This document shows, piece after piece, positions 44,934-53,476 of a stretch of DNA of 64,000 bases. This DNA comes from Fontibacillus phaseoli (GTDB taxonomy: Bacteria; Bacillota; Bacilli; Paenibacillales; Paenibacillaceae). Below the pieces are notes generated by a model. That model was not told where the DNA came from, searched no databases, and saw only the letters and a program-made list of their open reading frames with translations. Both the position numbers and the translations under genes were made by a program. The DNA is taken from contig NZ_QPJW01000001.1 of NCBI RefSeq assembly GCF_003337355.1, positions 1,302,001 to 1,366,000 of the forward strand, in the 5' to 3' direction. Numbering within the stretch: the first letter of the stretch is position 1; every line of letters starts with the position of its first letter.

Positions 44934-45602
44934 TTACCTTTCCCATGGATTTCTTACATTATCTTTTCCGGTAATGAGTCCCTGCTCTAAAGCATAGCGC
45001 GTCAGCTGTACTCTGTTTTGAACTTGAAGCTTCTGTAATATGTTCTTCAAATGGTTTTTGACCGTATGCTCCGAAATAATTAACTTTTCGGCGATCTCTT
45101 TATTGGTTAGGCCGTCGGTAACGTTACTCAATATTTCCTTCTCTCTGAAAGTCAAGGACTCGACGGATTCACTTCGATTCGTTAGGGATACATCCTTCAA
45201 AATTTCAAAGGCCAGCTCACGGCTTAAAGGTGCCTCTTCATGAACAATAGAATTCAAATATTGGATCCATGTGGACGGCGCAAGGTTCTTGAGAAGATAA
45301 CCTTGGGCTCCACGTTTTAAAGCTTCCAAAAGATGGAACATATCATCTGAAACCGTGATCATGACGATCTTCACATAAGGAAAGCGTAATTTGATGCGCT
45401 GCGTAGCTTCCAATCCATCCATATCAGGCATTTGGATATCCATCAAAATCAGGTCAGGCATCCAATGTTCCGTAAACTCAATGGCTTCCTGCCCACTTGT
45501 TACCACGCCGACGATCTCAAATTGATCGTCGCCTGAAATAATCTCGCAGATCGCTTCTCTTGCATGGGCATGGTCATCGACAACCAGAACACGCGTCTTC
45601 AT
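44934..45602 (-). CDS. NarL/LuxR-family response regulator
   Basis: 222 residues. Receiver with D9-D10 and phosphorylation site D55 (LILMDIQMPD). The C-terminal LuxR helix-turn-helix is LTFREKEILSNVTDGLTNKE followed by VKNHLKNILQKL. Its start overlaps the kinase stop (ATGA). It lies downstream of the nos operon on the same strand but behind a terminator. Control of the nos operon is plausible but not shown. Confidence 0.9.
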   Translation of the reverse strand: MKTRVLVVDDHAHAREAICEIISGDDQFEIVGVVTSGQEAIEFTEHWMPDLILMDIQMPDMDGLEATQRIKLRFPYVKIVMITVSDDMFHLLEALKRGAQGYLLKNLAPSTWIQYLNSIVHEEAPLSRELAFEILKDVSLTNRSESVESLTFREKEILSNVTDGLTNKEIAEKLIISEHTVKNHLKNILQKLQVQNRVQLTRYALEQGLITGKDNVRNPWER

Positions 45603-46438
45603 GCTCCTCCTCCTGTCTTTTGAAGTTCCAGGGTTGTCCGCTCATTTTGATTTGAAATACGAAGCTGCCACCTCATATCATCCGCCCGATCCTTCATAAT
45701 GTTCAATCCGTAACTGTCTTTTAAATCCATCAACTCTTCTCGAAATCCCTCTCCATTATCTTGAATAGTCACTTTCCAATCGGATTCATCCCCTTGAGCT
45801 AAGATCCAGCCCTTCGTGGCGCGGGCATGCTTCTGAATATTCACGACCGCTTCACGAATACAAGCTAATATCTCAACTTTCTCCCTCGGATTCATGGCTT
45901 CCTCCGGAATGTTCCAGTCGATCTCGATCGGAATAAGAACCTCATCGGCAATGATCTTTACTTTGTCTTCCAAAGTTTCTTTTAGCACAACTTCGCTTTT
46001 TGTATTCGTGGAATATCTGAGGTTCGCAATGGCCTGTCTAACATATCTATTCACTTCGTGTACGGTCTTTCGAACCGTATATACCGCTTCTTCATGTTTT
46101 TTTGTGTCTGCTGTAAATTCAAGTTGATCAACCTTTACGGATAGCAAAAAGAGCGATTGGGCTATTCCGTCGTGAAGCTCTTTGGCCAGCTGTTCACGGG
46201 CTTCAAGCGCCGCTTTTTGAGCCCGTTCGGTCTGCAGTTCTTGCTGGATTTTTTCCAATAGGGAGAATAGTTGATTTAATAGGGTGACGCTAACCAGGTA
46301 AACCAGAACGGGTGTGAGCCAGTTCCCCAAATCCATGGAGATGTATGGCATGAGAAACTGGTGCCGCACATACTCCCACAACCCGACAATGAGGGTCGGT
46401 ACGAATAAAATCATCCACTTTATTTGTTTATATGTCAT
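45599..46438 (-). CDS. HisKA_3 histidine kinase (LiaS/NreB-like)
   Basis: 279 residues. Two predicted transmembrane segments (about 7-27 and 38-58) with a very short loop, then the HisKA_3 domain with phospho-accepting H89 in LAKELHDGIAQSL. The ATPase domain shows NIQKHARATKGW, NGEGF and the SYGLNIMKDRA. There is no Cys cluster of the NreB oxygen sensor, so the signal is probably membrane-borne. GGAAGTG precedes the ATG. Confidence 0.9.
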   Translation of the reverse strand: MTYKQIKWMILFVPTLIVGLWEYVRHQFLMPYISMDLGNWLTPVLVYLVSVTLLNQLFSLLEKIQQELQTERAQKAALEAREQLAKELHDGIAQSLFLLSVKVDQLEFTADTKKHEEAVYTVRKTVHEVNRYVRQAIANLRYSTNTKSEVVLKETLEDKVKIIADEVLIPIEIDWNIPEEAMNPREKVEILACIREAVVNIQKHARATKGWILAQGDESDWKVTIQDNGEGFREELMDLKDSYGLNIMKDRADDMRWQLRISNQNERTTLELQKTGGGA

Positions 46439-46495
46439 GAATCACTTCCCTCCAATCCTAGCCTATGTATATAAAACATATCATGGTTTCAAGAA

Positions 46496-46526
46496 AAAGA
46501 GGATTAAAATGAATTTAATCCTCTTT
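46496..46526 (-). terminator. Terminator of the nos operon
   Basis: AAAGAGGATTAAA (46496-46508) pairs with TTTAATCCTCTTT (46514-46526). It contains the tlpA stop codon (46515) and is followed by TTCTTG on the minus strand, so the kinase below is probably expressed from its own promoter. Confidence 0.7.
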
Positions 46527-47063
46527 GAGAGTCTCAATGAATTGAGATAACTGCTGCTCACTACTTATTTCCCCTATGAAGGAGTGAGCGATGTTCCCGT
46601 TTTTATCAAGTAGATAGGTGACCGGCAACCCGGTTACGGCGTATAATCCTGAAATTCTGCCAGTTGCATCGATAATAACGGGAAAGTCGAATTGATGTTC
46701 CGACAAAAACTCATTGATGGTACCTTTGGATTCTCCTGCATTCACAAACAAGGTAACGGCTTCCGAATTGCTATCTTGGAACACTGTATTGATCAGTGGC
46801 ATTTCTCTTACGCATGGTTCGCACCAGGATGCCCAAAAATTAAGAACAACGACTTTTCCGCGATATTCGGAAAGAGAGACTTTTTCCCCGTCCGTATTCA
46901 CAGCCTGAAATTCGGGAGCGGCTCTCCCAGTACTCAAACGTTGGGATCCAGATTGATCTTCATTACTATGCTTACCTGGTAGAACGACCCATAGAATAGC
47001 GGCGATAGCTAGTAACGAGATTAAAAGGGTCAGCCCGGACCGGAAATTAAGTTTCATAATCAT
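46515..47063 (-). CDS. TlpA/ResA-type thiol-disulfide oxidoreductase
   Basis: About 182 residues. An N-terminal transmembrane anchor (about 10-28) holds a thioredoxin domain outside the cell. The active site is W-A-S-W-C-E-P-C, followed by cis-Pro in GLPVTYLLD. It keeps exported Cys residues reduced, for example those of copper-site or cytochrome proteins. The start lies inside the end of nosF (17-bp overlap), with AAGGAAG upstream. Its place at the end of a nosD-L-Y-F operon suggests reduction of the NosL or target-protein cysteines. Confidence 0.85.
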   Translation of the reverse strand: MIMKLNFRSGLTLLISLLAIAAILWVVLPGKHSNEDQSGSQRLSTGRAAPEFQAVNTDGEKVSLSEYRGKVVVLNFWASWCEPCVREMPLINTVFQDSNSEAVTLFVNAGESKGTINEFLSEHQFDFPVIIDATGRISGLYAVTGLPVTYLLDKNGNIAHSFIGEISSEQQLSQFIETLKED

Positions 47064-47802
47064 CGTCTTCTTCCTTATTCCTTGTGACCAGCTCCATACT
47101 ATGCTGGAATGCTTTATGCAACGGATAGTCGCCAAACAATTGACGGTACTCCTCCACAGCACCTTCCCCGCAATTCTGTCCTTCATGCAAAAAAATGACG
47201 TAGTCGGCCAACTCTTCCGCGATATCCAATTGGTGGGTGGAGAAGAGAACCGTCTGACCTTCCGATTTTACCATTCTTATAAGATTCACGAATTCCTTCA
47301 TCCAATAGGGATCCAAACCATTGGTCGGCTCATCCATAATGAGCAACGCAGGTTTTGCAAGGATCGATTGGGCGAAGAGTACACGCTGCCGCATTCCCTT
47401 GGAAAAACTGCTAACCGGTTTGTTTTTTTTATCTGCAAGTCCCACAAAACTCAAAACTTCATGCACTCTTTGTTCGGGCACCTTACGCAATGCAGCCCAG
47501 AAGGACAATATCTCTTGGGCTGTCATTCCTTGCGGAAACTGAAAGTCATCAGGCATATAGCCCATTTGTTCCGCGAACTTTTTTCGGTCATTTTTCCATT
47601 GGATTCGGTTGACGACGATTTCTCCTGAGGTGGGTTGAAGGATTCCTGCAATCATTCGTAGAACCGTGCTTTTTCCCGCCCCATTACCGCCGCATAATCC
47701 GACAATGCTTCCCTCTTCCAGTTGAAAAGAAATTTCCTGTACGATCGTTTGCCCCTTTATTTTTTTAATCAAATTTGAAGCAACAACGAAGTTTTCAGGC
47801 AC
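47047..47802 (-). CDS. nosF: NosF-type ABC ATPase
   Basis: 251 residues. Walker A GGNGAGKST, Q-loop MGYMPDDFQFP, signature SFSKGMRQRV, Walker B LLIMDEPTNGLDP and H-loop FSTHQ. With NosY and NosD it should energise the copper-loading machinery seen in nitrous-oxide-reductase maturation. The start GTG follows GGAGGAGATCGC and overlaps nosY by 8 bp. The final residues DDDYET overlap the tlpA start. Confidence 0.85.
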   Translation of the reverse strand: MPENFVVASNLIKKIKGQTIVQEISFQLEEGSIVGLCGGNGAGKSTVLRMIAGILQPTSGEIVVNRIQWKNDRKKFAEQMGYMPDDFQFPQGMTAQEILSFWAALRKVPEQRVHEVLSFVGLADKKNKPVSSFSKGMRQRVLFAQSILAKPALLIMDEPTNGLDPYWMKEFVNLIRMVKSEGQTVLFSTHQLDIAEELADYVIFLHEGQNCGEGAVEEYRQLFGDYPLHKAFQHSMELVTRNKEEDDDYET

Positions 47803-48616
47803 GCGATCTCCTCCTTTCCCAAATCCAGCAGACGCAAGTTAAGGAGAAAAGCAGCCAGACGAGAAATAGAACAAAAAAAGAAAAACTGCCGCTAGCACTA
47901 TGAATCCAGCCTACCCATTGGTAATATTCCGGTCCAAGTACAGAACCGCCTCCAAGTTTAATTACGACAAACAGCCTTACGAATTCCGCCGGATTCAAAA
48001 ACGTAAAAATAACGAGCAAGGGTTTGATCCATAAGTATGGAAGAAACCCAAGGACAGCAATTAAAATCGTCGGCCAGGCAATGACCGTAAAAAACCAGAT
48101 CATCACCGAAATCGTCAACGCTTGCCATCGATTTTTGGCCAAGGTTCCAATCCATAGCGCGAGTGCTAGAAATAGAAGAACAAGTCCGCATGAAAATGAT
48201 AAAAAGAGCAGATAAGTATTGACTTCGAACATTTTCCCTACCAATACGGTGACTATGCCCATCAAACCATAGCCAAATGATATAATAGTCAACAATACAA
48301 CGGATAAACCGAAGTATTTCCCTAACATGAAGGAAAGGGTTCCTAGCGGATAGGTAGATAGCAGTTGCCAGCTTCCTTCTTCTTTTTCGGCGGTTAAGGA
48401 AAAGGAACCCAAAAAAAGCGACATCAATGGAAGTAAATATAAAATCAAACTTAACATGGAACCGGTAACACCTGAATATCCGCTGATTTCATTTTGAGAG
48501 TTGATTAATAACAAGCTTAGACTAAACACTGAAAATAAGACTAAAAATGAATAAGCCCAAGGGTTCCGAAATCCAACCTTAATTTCTTTCTTGGCGACCT
48601 GCAGCATATCGGACAT
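47795..48616 (-). CDS. nosY: NosY-type ABC permease
   Basis: 273 residues with six predicted transmembrane helices. The segment NPAEFVRLFVVIKLGGGSVL followed by GPEYYQWVGW closely fits NosY proteins. It lies between nosL and nosF. Together with NosF and NosD it probably hands energy or copper across the membrane for cupredoxin-type enzyme assembly. Confidence 0.85.
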   Translation of the reverse strand: MSDMLQVAKKEIKVGFRNPWAYSFLVLFSVFSLSLLLINSQNEISGYSGVTGSMLSLILYLLPLMSLFLGSFSLTAEKEEGSWQLLSTYPLGTLSFMLGKYFGLSVVLLTIISFGYGLMGIVTVLVGKMFEVNTYLLFLSFSCGLVLLFLALALWIGTLAKNRWQALTISVMIWFFTVIAWPTILIAVLGFLPYLWIKPLLVIFTFLNPAEFVRLFVVIKLGGGSVLGPEYYQWVGWIHSASGSFSFFVLFLVWLLFSLTCVCWIWERRRSRA

Positions 48617-48648
48617 AGCTATAACCCCATCTTGTTAAAATCCATGAA

Positions 48649-49206
48649 TCAATGTCCCGTGCTGTCTTCATGCCTATTTTCATCATGTTCATGCGAATTC
48701 CCATGTGCATCCCCGTCATCATGCATGTGCATATCCATGTCCATCATGCCTTTGCTTTGTTCCCATTTGTGATTGGCCAAATCCTCCGAACTAAGCAACT
48801 GACCGACGCTCTGCTCTTGAATAAATTGTTCTGCAGACTTTTTGTCCTTAAAACTGACCAATCCGTAAGCCATCGGTGTACGAATTGAGGCATCATAGAC
48901 ATACGCTGCCTTTTCGTACTCAATCCACTCTTTATCGTTGTAATCACGGACATAGGCCATCCCGATTTCATCGGTACCATTTTGAGATTTCCATTCATTC
49001 ATACATCCGATATCATCAAATTTGAGACTTTTGCCTTCCTTCGTCACGATCTGGGTGGCAAAGGCGTCATCCTTGACCTGCATGTTACAGATCACGCAAA
49101 CATCGACATCCTCATTAATAGCTTGCGGTTGATATGTTTTCTTTCCGCACCCGGCAACAACAATTAACACTAAAATAAAACTTAAAGCCACAAATCCTTT
49201 TTTCAT
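48649..49206 (-). CDS. nosL: NosL copper-chaperone lipoprotein
   Basis: 185 residues. The signal and lipobox (LIVVAGC) give a membrane-anchored lipoprotein. The core has the NosL copper motif C-V-I-C-N-M and the conserved DDIGCMNEW. The C-terminal tail is strikingly Met/His/Asp-rich (MDMDMHMHDDG, HGNSHEHDENRHED), probably an extra metal store. NosL binds Cu(I) and passes it to NosDFY. The ATG overlaps the nosD stop by 4 bp. Confidence 0.9.
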   Translation of the reverse strand: MKKGFVALSFILVLIVVAGCGKKTYQPQAINEDVDVCVICNMQVKDDAFATQIVTKEGKSLKFDDIGCMNEWKSQNGTDEIGMAYVRDYNDKEWIEYEKAAYVYDASIRTPMAYGLVSFKDKKSAEQFIQEQSVGQLLSSEDLANHKWEQSKGMMDMDMHMHDDGDAHGNSHEHDENRHEDSTGH

Positions 49207-50585
49207 GTTTTTGACCCCCGTGAGTAGATTATGGTTAACCCCGAAATTAACAGCAGCATTGAGGCAATGATTAATAAGAACGTTTTTTCTGGTAGCAACC
49301 TTTTGTCTGCTATAGTACTTGAAATAATTGCAGGTTGATTCAATTTCATTCTCGGTGAACTGTCCGTGGTCCAGCTATTCTGATCATGTTCATACATTCC
49401 GCTTAAAAAACTGATTCCCGGTGATTGGAAAAAAAGTTGATAAGCCGGAGTTTCAGAGATTAAATTACGATAGAACGGATTGATGGAATATTTGATTTCA
49501 CTATTTCCATCATGGTTAGTATCGAGAACCTTGGCGGAATCCCAAAAATTATGCTCAATTTGATTCGACTGGCTATCATTTGCTTCCGACTCTATGACAT
49601 TGGCAACAAAGTCGTTATTTTGAATGATGTTGTTCTCTGCGTTCACAAATTGAATCCCTACAAAATTTCTATAAATGGAGTTGTGGCTCAGCTTGTTTTG
49701 ACTGGATCGCTCCAGATAAATACCGACTCGATTTCCTTCAATGGAATTCTTTTGGACTATGGACGTTTGTACATCGTATAGCAAAATGCCTTGCGAGTTT
49801 GCGTTGTTTTTTTGCTTGGCAAAGGAATTGTCTGAAATCAGAACATCCCGAACCCCCATAATCATTGCACCGGTCATATTGTATTCGCCAATATTTCCGA
49901 CAATTTTGGTTCCATCAATATACATACAATGAATACCGTAGCGTGACCCGAAAATCATATTCTCAACAATATCCAGACTTTTACTATTATCCAGGTATAT
50001 CCCGTCCCGCATATTCGATATTTTGTTATTTGCAATCCGGTTATGATTTGATTTGAAAAGATCGATTCCGTTCCCCTTCTGCCCTATCGCAGATTTCCCC
50101 TGGCTAGTGTCCCAGGTAATGTTGTTGTTTTCTAAGATGCAATTCTCGGCATTACGCAAGAGGATTCCAAATCCGCGGGTTCGGATTTTTAAATTTCTTA
50201 TAGTGACACGGTCAGCTTGAACATGAACGGCCGTCGATTCTTCTCCGGCGTGTTTTTGTAAAACATTAATGTCATGAACGGTTACCCCGTCGGCTTGAAT
50301 GGTTATCGCCGGTTCAGGTTTATCGTTGATAAGCAAGACATTCTCTGAACCTAGAATTTCTAATCTCTTATTAATGACGACAGGTCCTGAATATTTTGGT
50401 TCCGCTAAAACAATTCGATCTCCAGGTTTTGCTTTATCGATGATATCCTGAAGTGAAGGAACAGAGTCATTTGAACTCACCTTATATCTTTCATTCGAGG
50501 CATGAACCCTTGAGAAATCCAAAGAAAACTGTCCCGTTAAAAATAATACAAAAACGCAGAAAATTAACGCATTCTTTCCTTTCAT
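49203..50585 (-). CDS. nosD: NosD-type copper-processing beta-helix protein
   Basis: About 460 residues. A signal peptide (about 1-30) precedes a right-handed beta-helix (CASH/NosD repeats) with many N-x-I repeats such as NAENCILENNNIT, NRIANNKISNMRDGIYLDNS and NGI-type turns, ending in a C-terminal membrane anchor (LLIIASMLLLISGLTIIYSR) with a positive tail. The ATG at 50585 fits the signal peptide and an AGGGTG site; the longer frame to 50714 is not plausible. It is the first gene of the operon; no nosZ lies upstream in the window. Confidence 0.85.
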   Translation of the reverse strand: MKGKNALIFCVFVLFLTGQFSLDFSRVHASNERYKVSSNDSVPSLQDIIDKAKPGDRIVLAEPKYSGPVVINKRLEILGSENVLLINDKPEPAITIQADGVTVHDINVLQKHAGEESTAVHVQADRVTIRNLKIRTRGFGILLRNAENCILENNNITWDTSQGKSAIGQKGNGIDLFKSNHNRIANNKISNMRDGIYLDNSKSLDIVENMIFGSRYGIHCMYIDGTKIVGNIGEYNMTGAMIMGVRDVLISDNSFAKQKNNANSQGILLYDVQTSIVQKNSIEGNRVGIYLERSSQNKLSHNSIYRNFVGIQFVNAENNIIQNNDFVANVIESEANDSQSNQIEHNFWDSAKVLDTNHDGNSEIKYSINPFYRNLISETPAYQLFFQSPGISFLSGMYEHDQNSWTTDSSPRMKLNQPAIISSTIADKRLLPEKTFLLIIASMLLLISGLTIIYSRGSKT

Positions 50586-50785
50586 AAAAGACACCCTAGC
50601 TTTCTGATTGGAATGGGATCCTCCCTTTCGATTGTGAGAATAGTTGCACAGGGCTAAATTTAATAATAGCCATAAAGATAATAAGCTAAAACGTTTTTCA
50701 CTTGTATAGCCCACTTGAGTGATATTTCATACACAAAGATAGTTTTTTTGTGTCTTTTTTTTGACATTAAGAAGATCCATACCTT

Positions 50786-51520
50786 TTACTTCTCCCCCAC
50801 TTTATAAATATTGTCGCATATCCGATTCAGTAGACTGGCCTCATGGCTGACAACGATCACTCCGATTTCTCTGCTCTTGCAGATGTTGAGAAATGCATTC
50901 CATATGCTTGCTTGAGTAATCGCATCCAGCATGGTAGTCATTTCGTCGGCGATAATATATTTTTGTAGCCGGATTCAAGGCCCGGGCAATGCAGAATCGC
51001 TGCTTCTCGCCGCCGGAAAGCTCGATAGGCCAACGCCCCATCCATTCTTCCTTTATTTCGAAAGCACCAAAATGTTCTGCGATGGGGTATACGATTCCGT
51101 CAAAATATCGCGCATACGCCATTTGGGATTCATTGCCTTTTCCGGGTGCTGGTAAATCAATTGAACCGGACGAAATGCCGACTTTTCCATCACCTGTCGG
51201 TCCACTGTAACATCACCCTCGCGCGGGGTTACATATCCCGCCAGAATCCGGGACAACGTCGTTTTCCCCCATCCGCTATAGCCCGATAGACCAAGCACCT
51301 CCCCGGGAGCCACGGAAATGTTCTCATCACTGAAGATCCAGCGGGCCTTATTATAGTAGTATCCTAAATTATTCCCGATCAAAGACATGGCGTGCTCCCG
51401 TCCTCGGCAAATTGCTTAAGCTGTTTCAGGATCTCAGATAATGCCTGCGGATGTATGCCCGGAGTTGGCTCGTCGGCAATGACGAGCCGCGCTCCGTCAT
51501 TTATTGGCAAAGTTGATCAT
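50786..51520 (-). pseudogene. Remnants of two Opp/Nik-type ABC ATPase genes
   Basis: Reading the minus strand, 51520-51379 keeps the end of one ATPase (GARLVIADEPTPGIHPQALS, Walker B). At 51388 a second begins with MSLIGNNLGYYYNKARWIFS and Walker A SGWGKTT; it shifts frame near 51080 (continuing AHFGAFEIKEEWMGRWPIEL, SGGEKQRFCIARAL) and again near 50960 (YIIADEMTTMLDAITQASIW, VIVVSHEASL) to a stop at 50786. The layout is that of nikD-nikE or oppD-oppF. The first gene is mostly deleted. Confidence 0.8.
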
Positions 51521-51553
51521 TGTCAATCTTTTTCTTTGATTTTGGACGTAAAA

Positions 51554-51579
51554 AAGCCCATCCGATATCGGACGGGCTT
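51554..51579 (-). terminator. Terminator of the 52134-51595 gene
   Basis: AAGCCC-A-TCCG-ATAT-CGGA-C-GGGCTT, one mismatch, after the DinB stop. Confidence 0.6.
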
Positions 51580-51594
51580 CTTAAAATGTATATA

Positions 51595-52134
51595 TTAAAC
51601 CAAATTTAACTCGTTCTTTAAACGCTCCAACTGCAATAAATGATGCCGATAATGCATTTCTATCAGTAAAAACCACTCTTTGGCGTTTAACGCGCCGAAT
51701 CCGGGATGAAGAATCTTGTTCTCTTCGGGTGCCTGGGACAGTTCGGCCTCGGTACGTTCCATCCGTTTCACTATACGGTGGAGCCCTTCCGTCAACTGTT
51801 CCTTACTCTCCGGTTGCTTCGGGGTATACTGCGGCGAAGCCGGCACCCGAATCCGAATGGGCGGGAAACTCCCCAATTCGAATACAGCCTTGCCCTGCTC
51901 CGTCTTTTCGTCCTTTAAGGCCAAAGTTGCTTCGCTTCCGGCTAAGCATCGGTCGACATAGTCCAGATGCATAAATTGTGCCGATTGAATCAAATGCATA
52001 TACATTTGCCCGATCGACCATTCCTCCTCAGCGGTTTTTATGAGCAGACGTTCCATATCGAAGTTCTCCAGTTCGCTCAAATATCCTTCTACCGTAGCTT
52101 TAAACTCCTGCAGTGCTTCAGCCGTGCTTTTCAT
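51595..52134 (-). CDS. DinB-family protein (YfiT-like)
   Basis: 179 residues, four-helix bundle. Metal-ligand histidines are seen in YMHLIQSAQF near residue 46 and in IEMHYRHHLLQLERLK near residue 165. The segment WSIGQMYMHL is typical of DinB_2 proteins, some of which are bacillithiol transferases. Independent of the other DinB protein at 34055, to which it is not close. A single gene with its own terminator. Confidence 0.8.
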   Translation of the reverse strand: MKSTAEALQEFKATVEGYLSELENFDMERLLIKTAEEEWSIGQMYMHLIQSAQFMHLDYVDRCLAGSEATLALKDEKTEQGKAVFELGSFPPIRIRVPASPQYTPKQPESKEQLTEGLHRIVKRMERTEAELSQAPEENKILHPGFGALNAKEWFLLIEMHYRHHLLQLERLKNELNLV

Positions 52135-52175
52135 TATGAAAACAACTCCTCTTCAATCTTGGGTATAATCCCACT

Positions 52176-52214
52176 ATAAAAAAACGCTACTGACAACAGC
52201 GTGTCAGTAGCGTT
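52176..52214 (-). terminator. Strong terminator overlapping the WYL-regulator stop
   Basis: AACGCTACTGACA (52183-52195) pairs with TGTCAGTAGCGTT (52202-52214), which contains the stop codon; seven Ts follow on the minus strand. Confidence 0.9.
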
Positions 52215-53151
52215 CTAAAATTTTTTCGGCTTCTTCCCGAACCATGCGGCGGAAAGATTCCGGTTCCAGCACCTCGACATGCCTGCCCCAGCCGAGCATA
52301 TAAGGTAGCAGTTCCTCCGCCTGCCGGACGCGAAAGGTGACGAGTAGACCGTCCTTCCGCTCTTCCATATTTTCCAAATAATAATTTCCGGTCTCAGCGA
52401 TTTTGTCGGCAATATCGGGATTTGCCCGAACCAGCACCCGTACGTTCCGCTCATCCGGCTTGCGGTAACGGCTCAGATTAAACCCGGGCGGCAAAAGAAA
52501 GTGCTCGTCCAACACGGCAAGCTCCGTCATCCGCGATAATCGGAAATGGCGGATATCCTGCCGGAGGCCGCAGCGTGCGATCAAAATCCAATTTCCCTGA
52601 ATGAGCGCAAGTCCATAGGGATCGGCCTCCCGCTTGCTCTTCCGATTGCCGTCCGGTTCCTGTATTTTTTTCAAATAAGTAAAGCTTATTTTGCGCCGTT
52701 CCAAAATTGCGCGCCGGGTTTTTCCGAGATAGTCCTTCTCCTTCAGGCCGGTAAACGGTTCGCCGACATGAAGGAGGCGCATCGTATCCCGAATGCGCGT
52801 TGACTCGACGCGCACCGGCTCCGGCAGAATCGCTTCAATTTTGCGTCTGGCCGTTTTGGCCACCCTGTCATAATCGGCATCCAGCCTCTGCTCGATAAAA
52901 TCCGTTCCCATTAACAGGGCTACGGCTTCTTCCGCCGTAAAACCTACCGGCGGCAGGAAATACCCTTCCATCAAGGAATATCCCTGACCTGGAGCCCCGA
53001 CAATCGGAACCCCAGCTTCGCTAAGAGCTTGAATGTCGCGGTATATCGTCCGCACGCTTGTCTCGAATTGAGCAGCCAGATCTTCCGCTCGGAGCACCTT
53101 GTACCGCTGAAGCTCAAGCGTGATGGCGAGCTGCCGTTCGGTTTTATTCAT
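52204..53151 (-). CDS. WYL-domain regulator (YafY type)
   Basis: About 315 residues. The DeoR-like helix-turn-helix is LRAEDLAAQFETSVRTIYRD with a following QALSEAGVPIVGAPG wing. WYL core: ISFTYLKKIQEPDGN, ADPYGLALIQGNWILIARC. A C-terminal extension ends at LERY. The ATG at 53151 is chosen because GGGGGAA lies just upstream; the TTG at 53166 overlaps that site. It is monocistronic, with a terminator in its own 3' end. The target is unknown; the DinB gene is only 70 bp beyond and may be separate. Confidence 0.85.
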   Translation of the reverse strand: MNKTERQLAITLELQRYKVLRAEDLAAQFETSVRTIYRDIQALSEAGVPIVGAPGQGYSLMEGYFLPPVGFTAEEAVALLMGTDFIEQRLDADYDRVAKTARRKIEAILPEPVRVESTRIRDTMRLLHVGEPFTGLKEKDYLGKTRRAILERRKISFTYLKKIQEPDGNRKSKREADPYGLALIQGNWILIARCGLRQDIRHFRLSRMTELAVLDEHFLLPPGFNLSRYRKPDERNVRVLVRANPDIADKIAETGNYYLENMEERKDGLLVTFRVRQAEELLPYMLGWGRHVEVLEPESFRRMVREEAEKILERY

Positions 53152-53476
53152 TCGCTTTTCCCCCAACTGCTACTTAAGCCTGTATTCCCTTATCGTATTA
53201 TATCGAACGCACACTCAAATCCGCTCCCCCCCAGTTGAACGATTTCTGGATTCTTCTCCGCGATATTGGGGTTTAAACACGAGTTGCAAATCCTATTCTG
53301 CGAAGCCGGGGCTTGAATCCCTGATCGAAAAATGAGCCTTGTTCCCTTGGAGCCTCTTCACCATTATCTCAAACCCAATAAGATAATGCCACGGGGAGTG
53401 ATTATGGACGCATGAAAAGCCGCAAATGTTTATACAGAGGATTAGCAAGCCCGCTCAGATAAGCGGGCTACAAACA
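53152..53476. other. Intergenic region between WYL regulator and kdp locus
   Basis: No gene seen. A perfect short hairpin AGCCCGCT (53448-53455)/AGCGGGCT (53462-53469) stands after the stop at 53477 and may end the kdp transcript, although no T run follows. The rest looks like ordinary spacer. Confidence 0.4.

Noticed and set aside
50690..50710. A GTG-N10-CAC sequence upstream of nosD resembling an FNR site
   Set aside because: The half sites are two bases too far apart (GTGT-N8-TCAC instead of GTGA-N6-TCAC) and the second half is imperfect.
50731..50762. Hairpin with eight Ts upstream of nosD
   Set aside because: ACACAAA/TTTGTGT with a long T run would end a plus-strand transcript, but no plus-strand gene is present; it may only be an AT-rich promoter feature.
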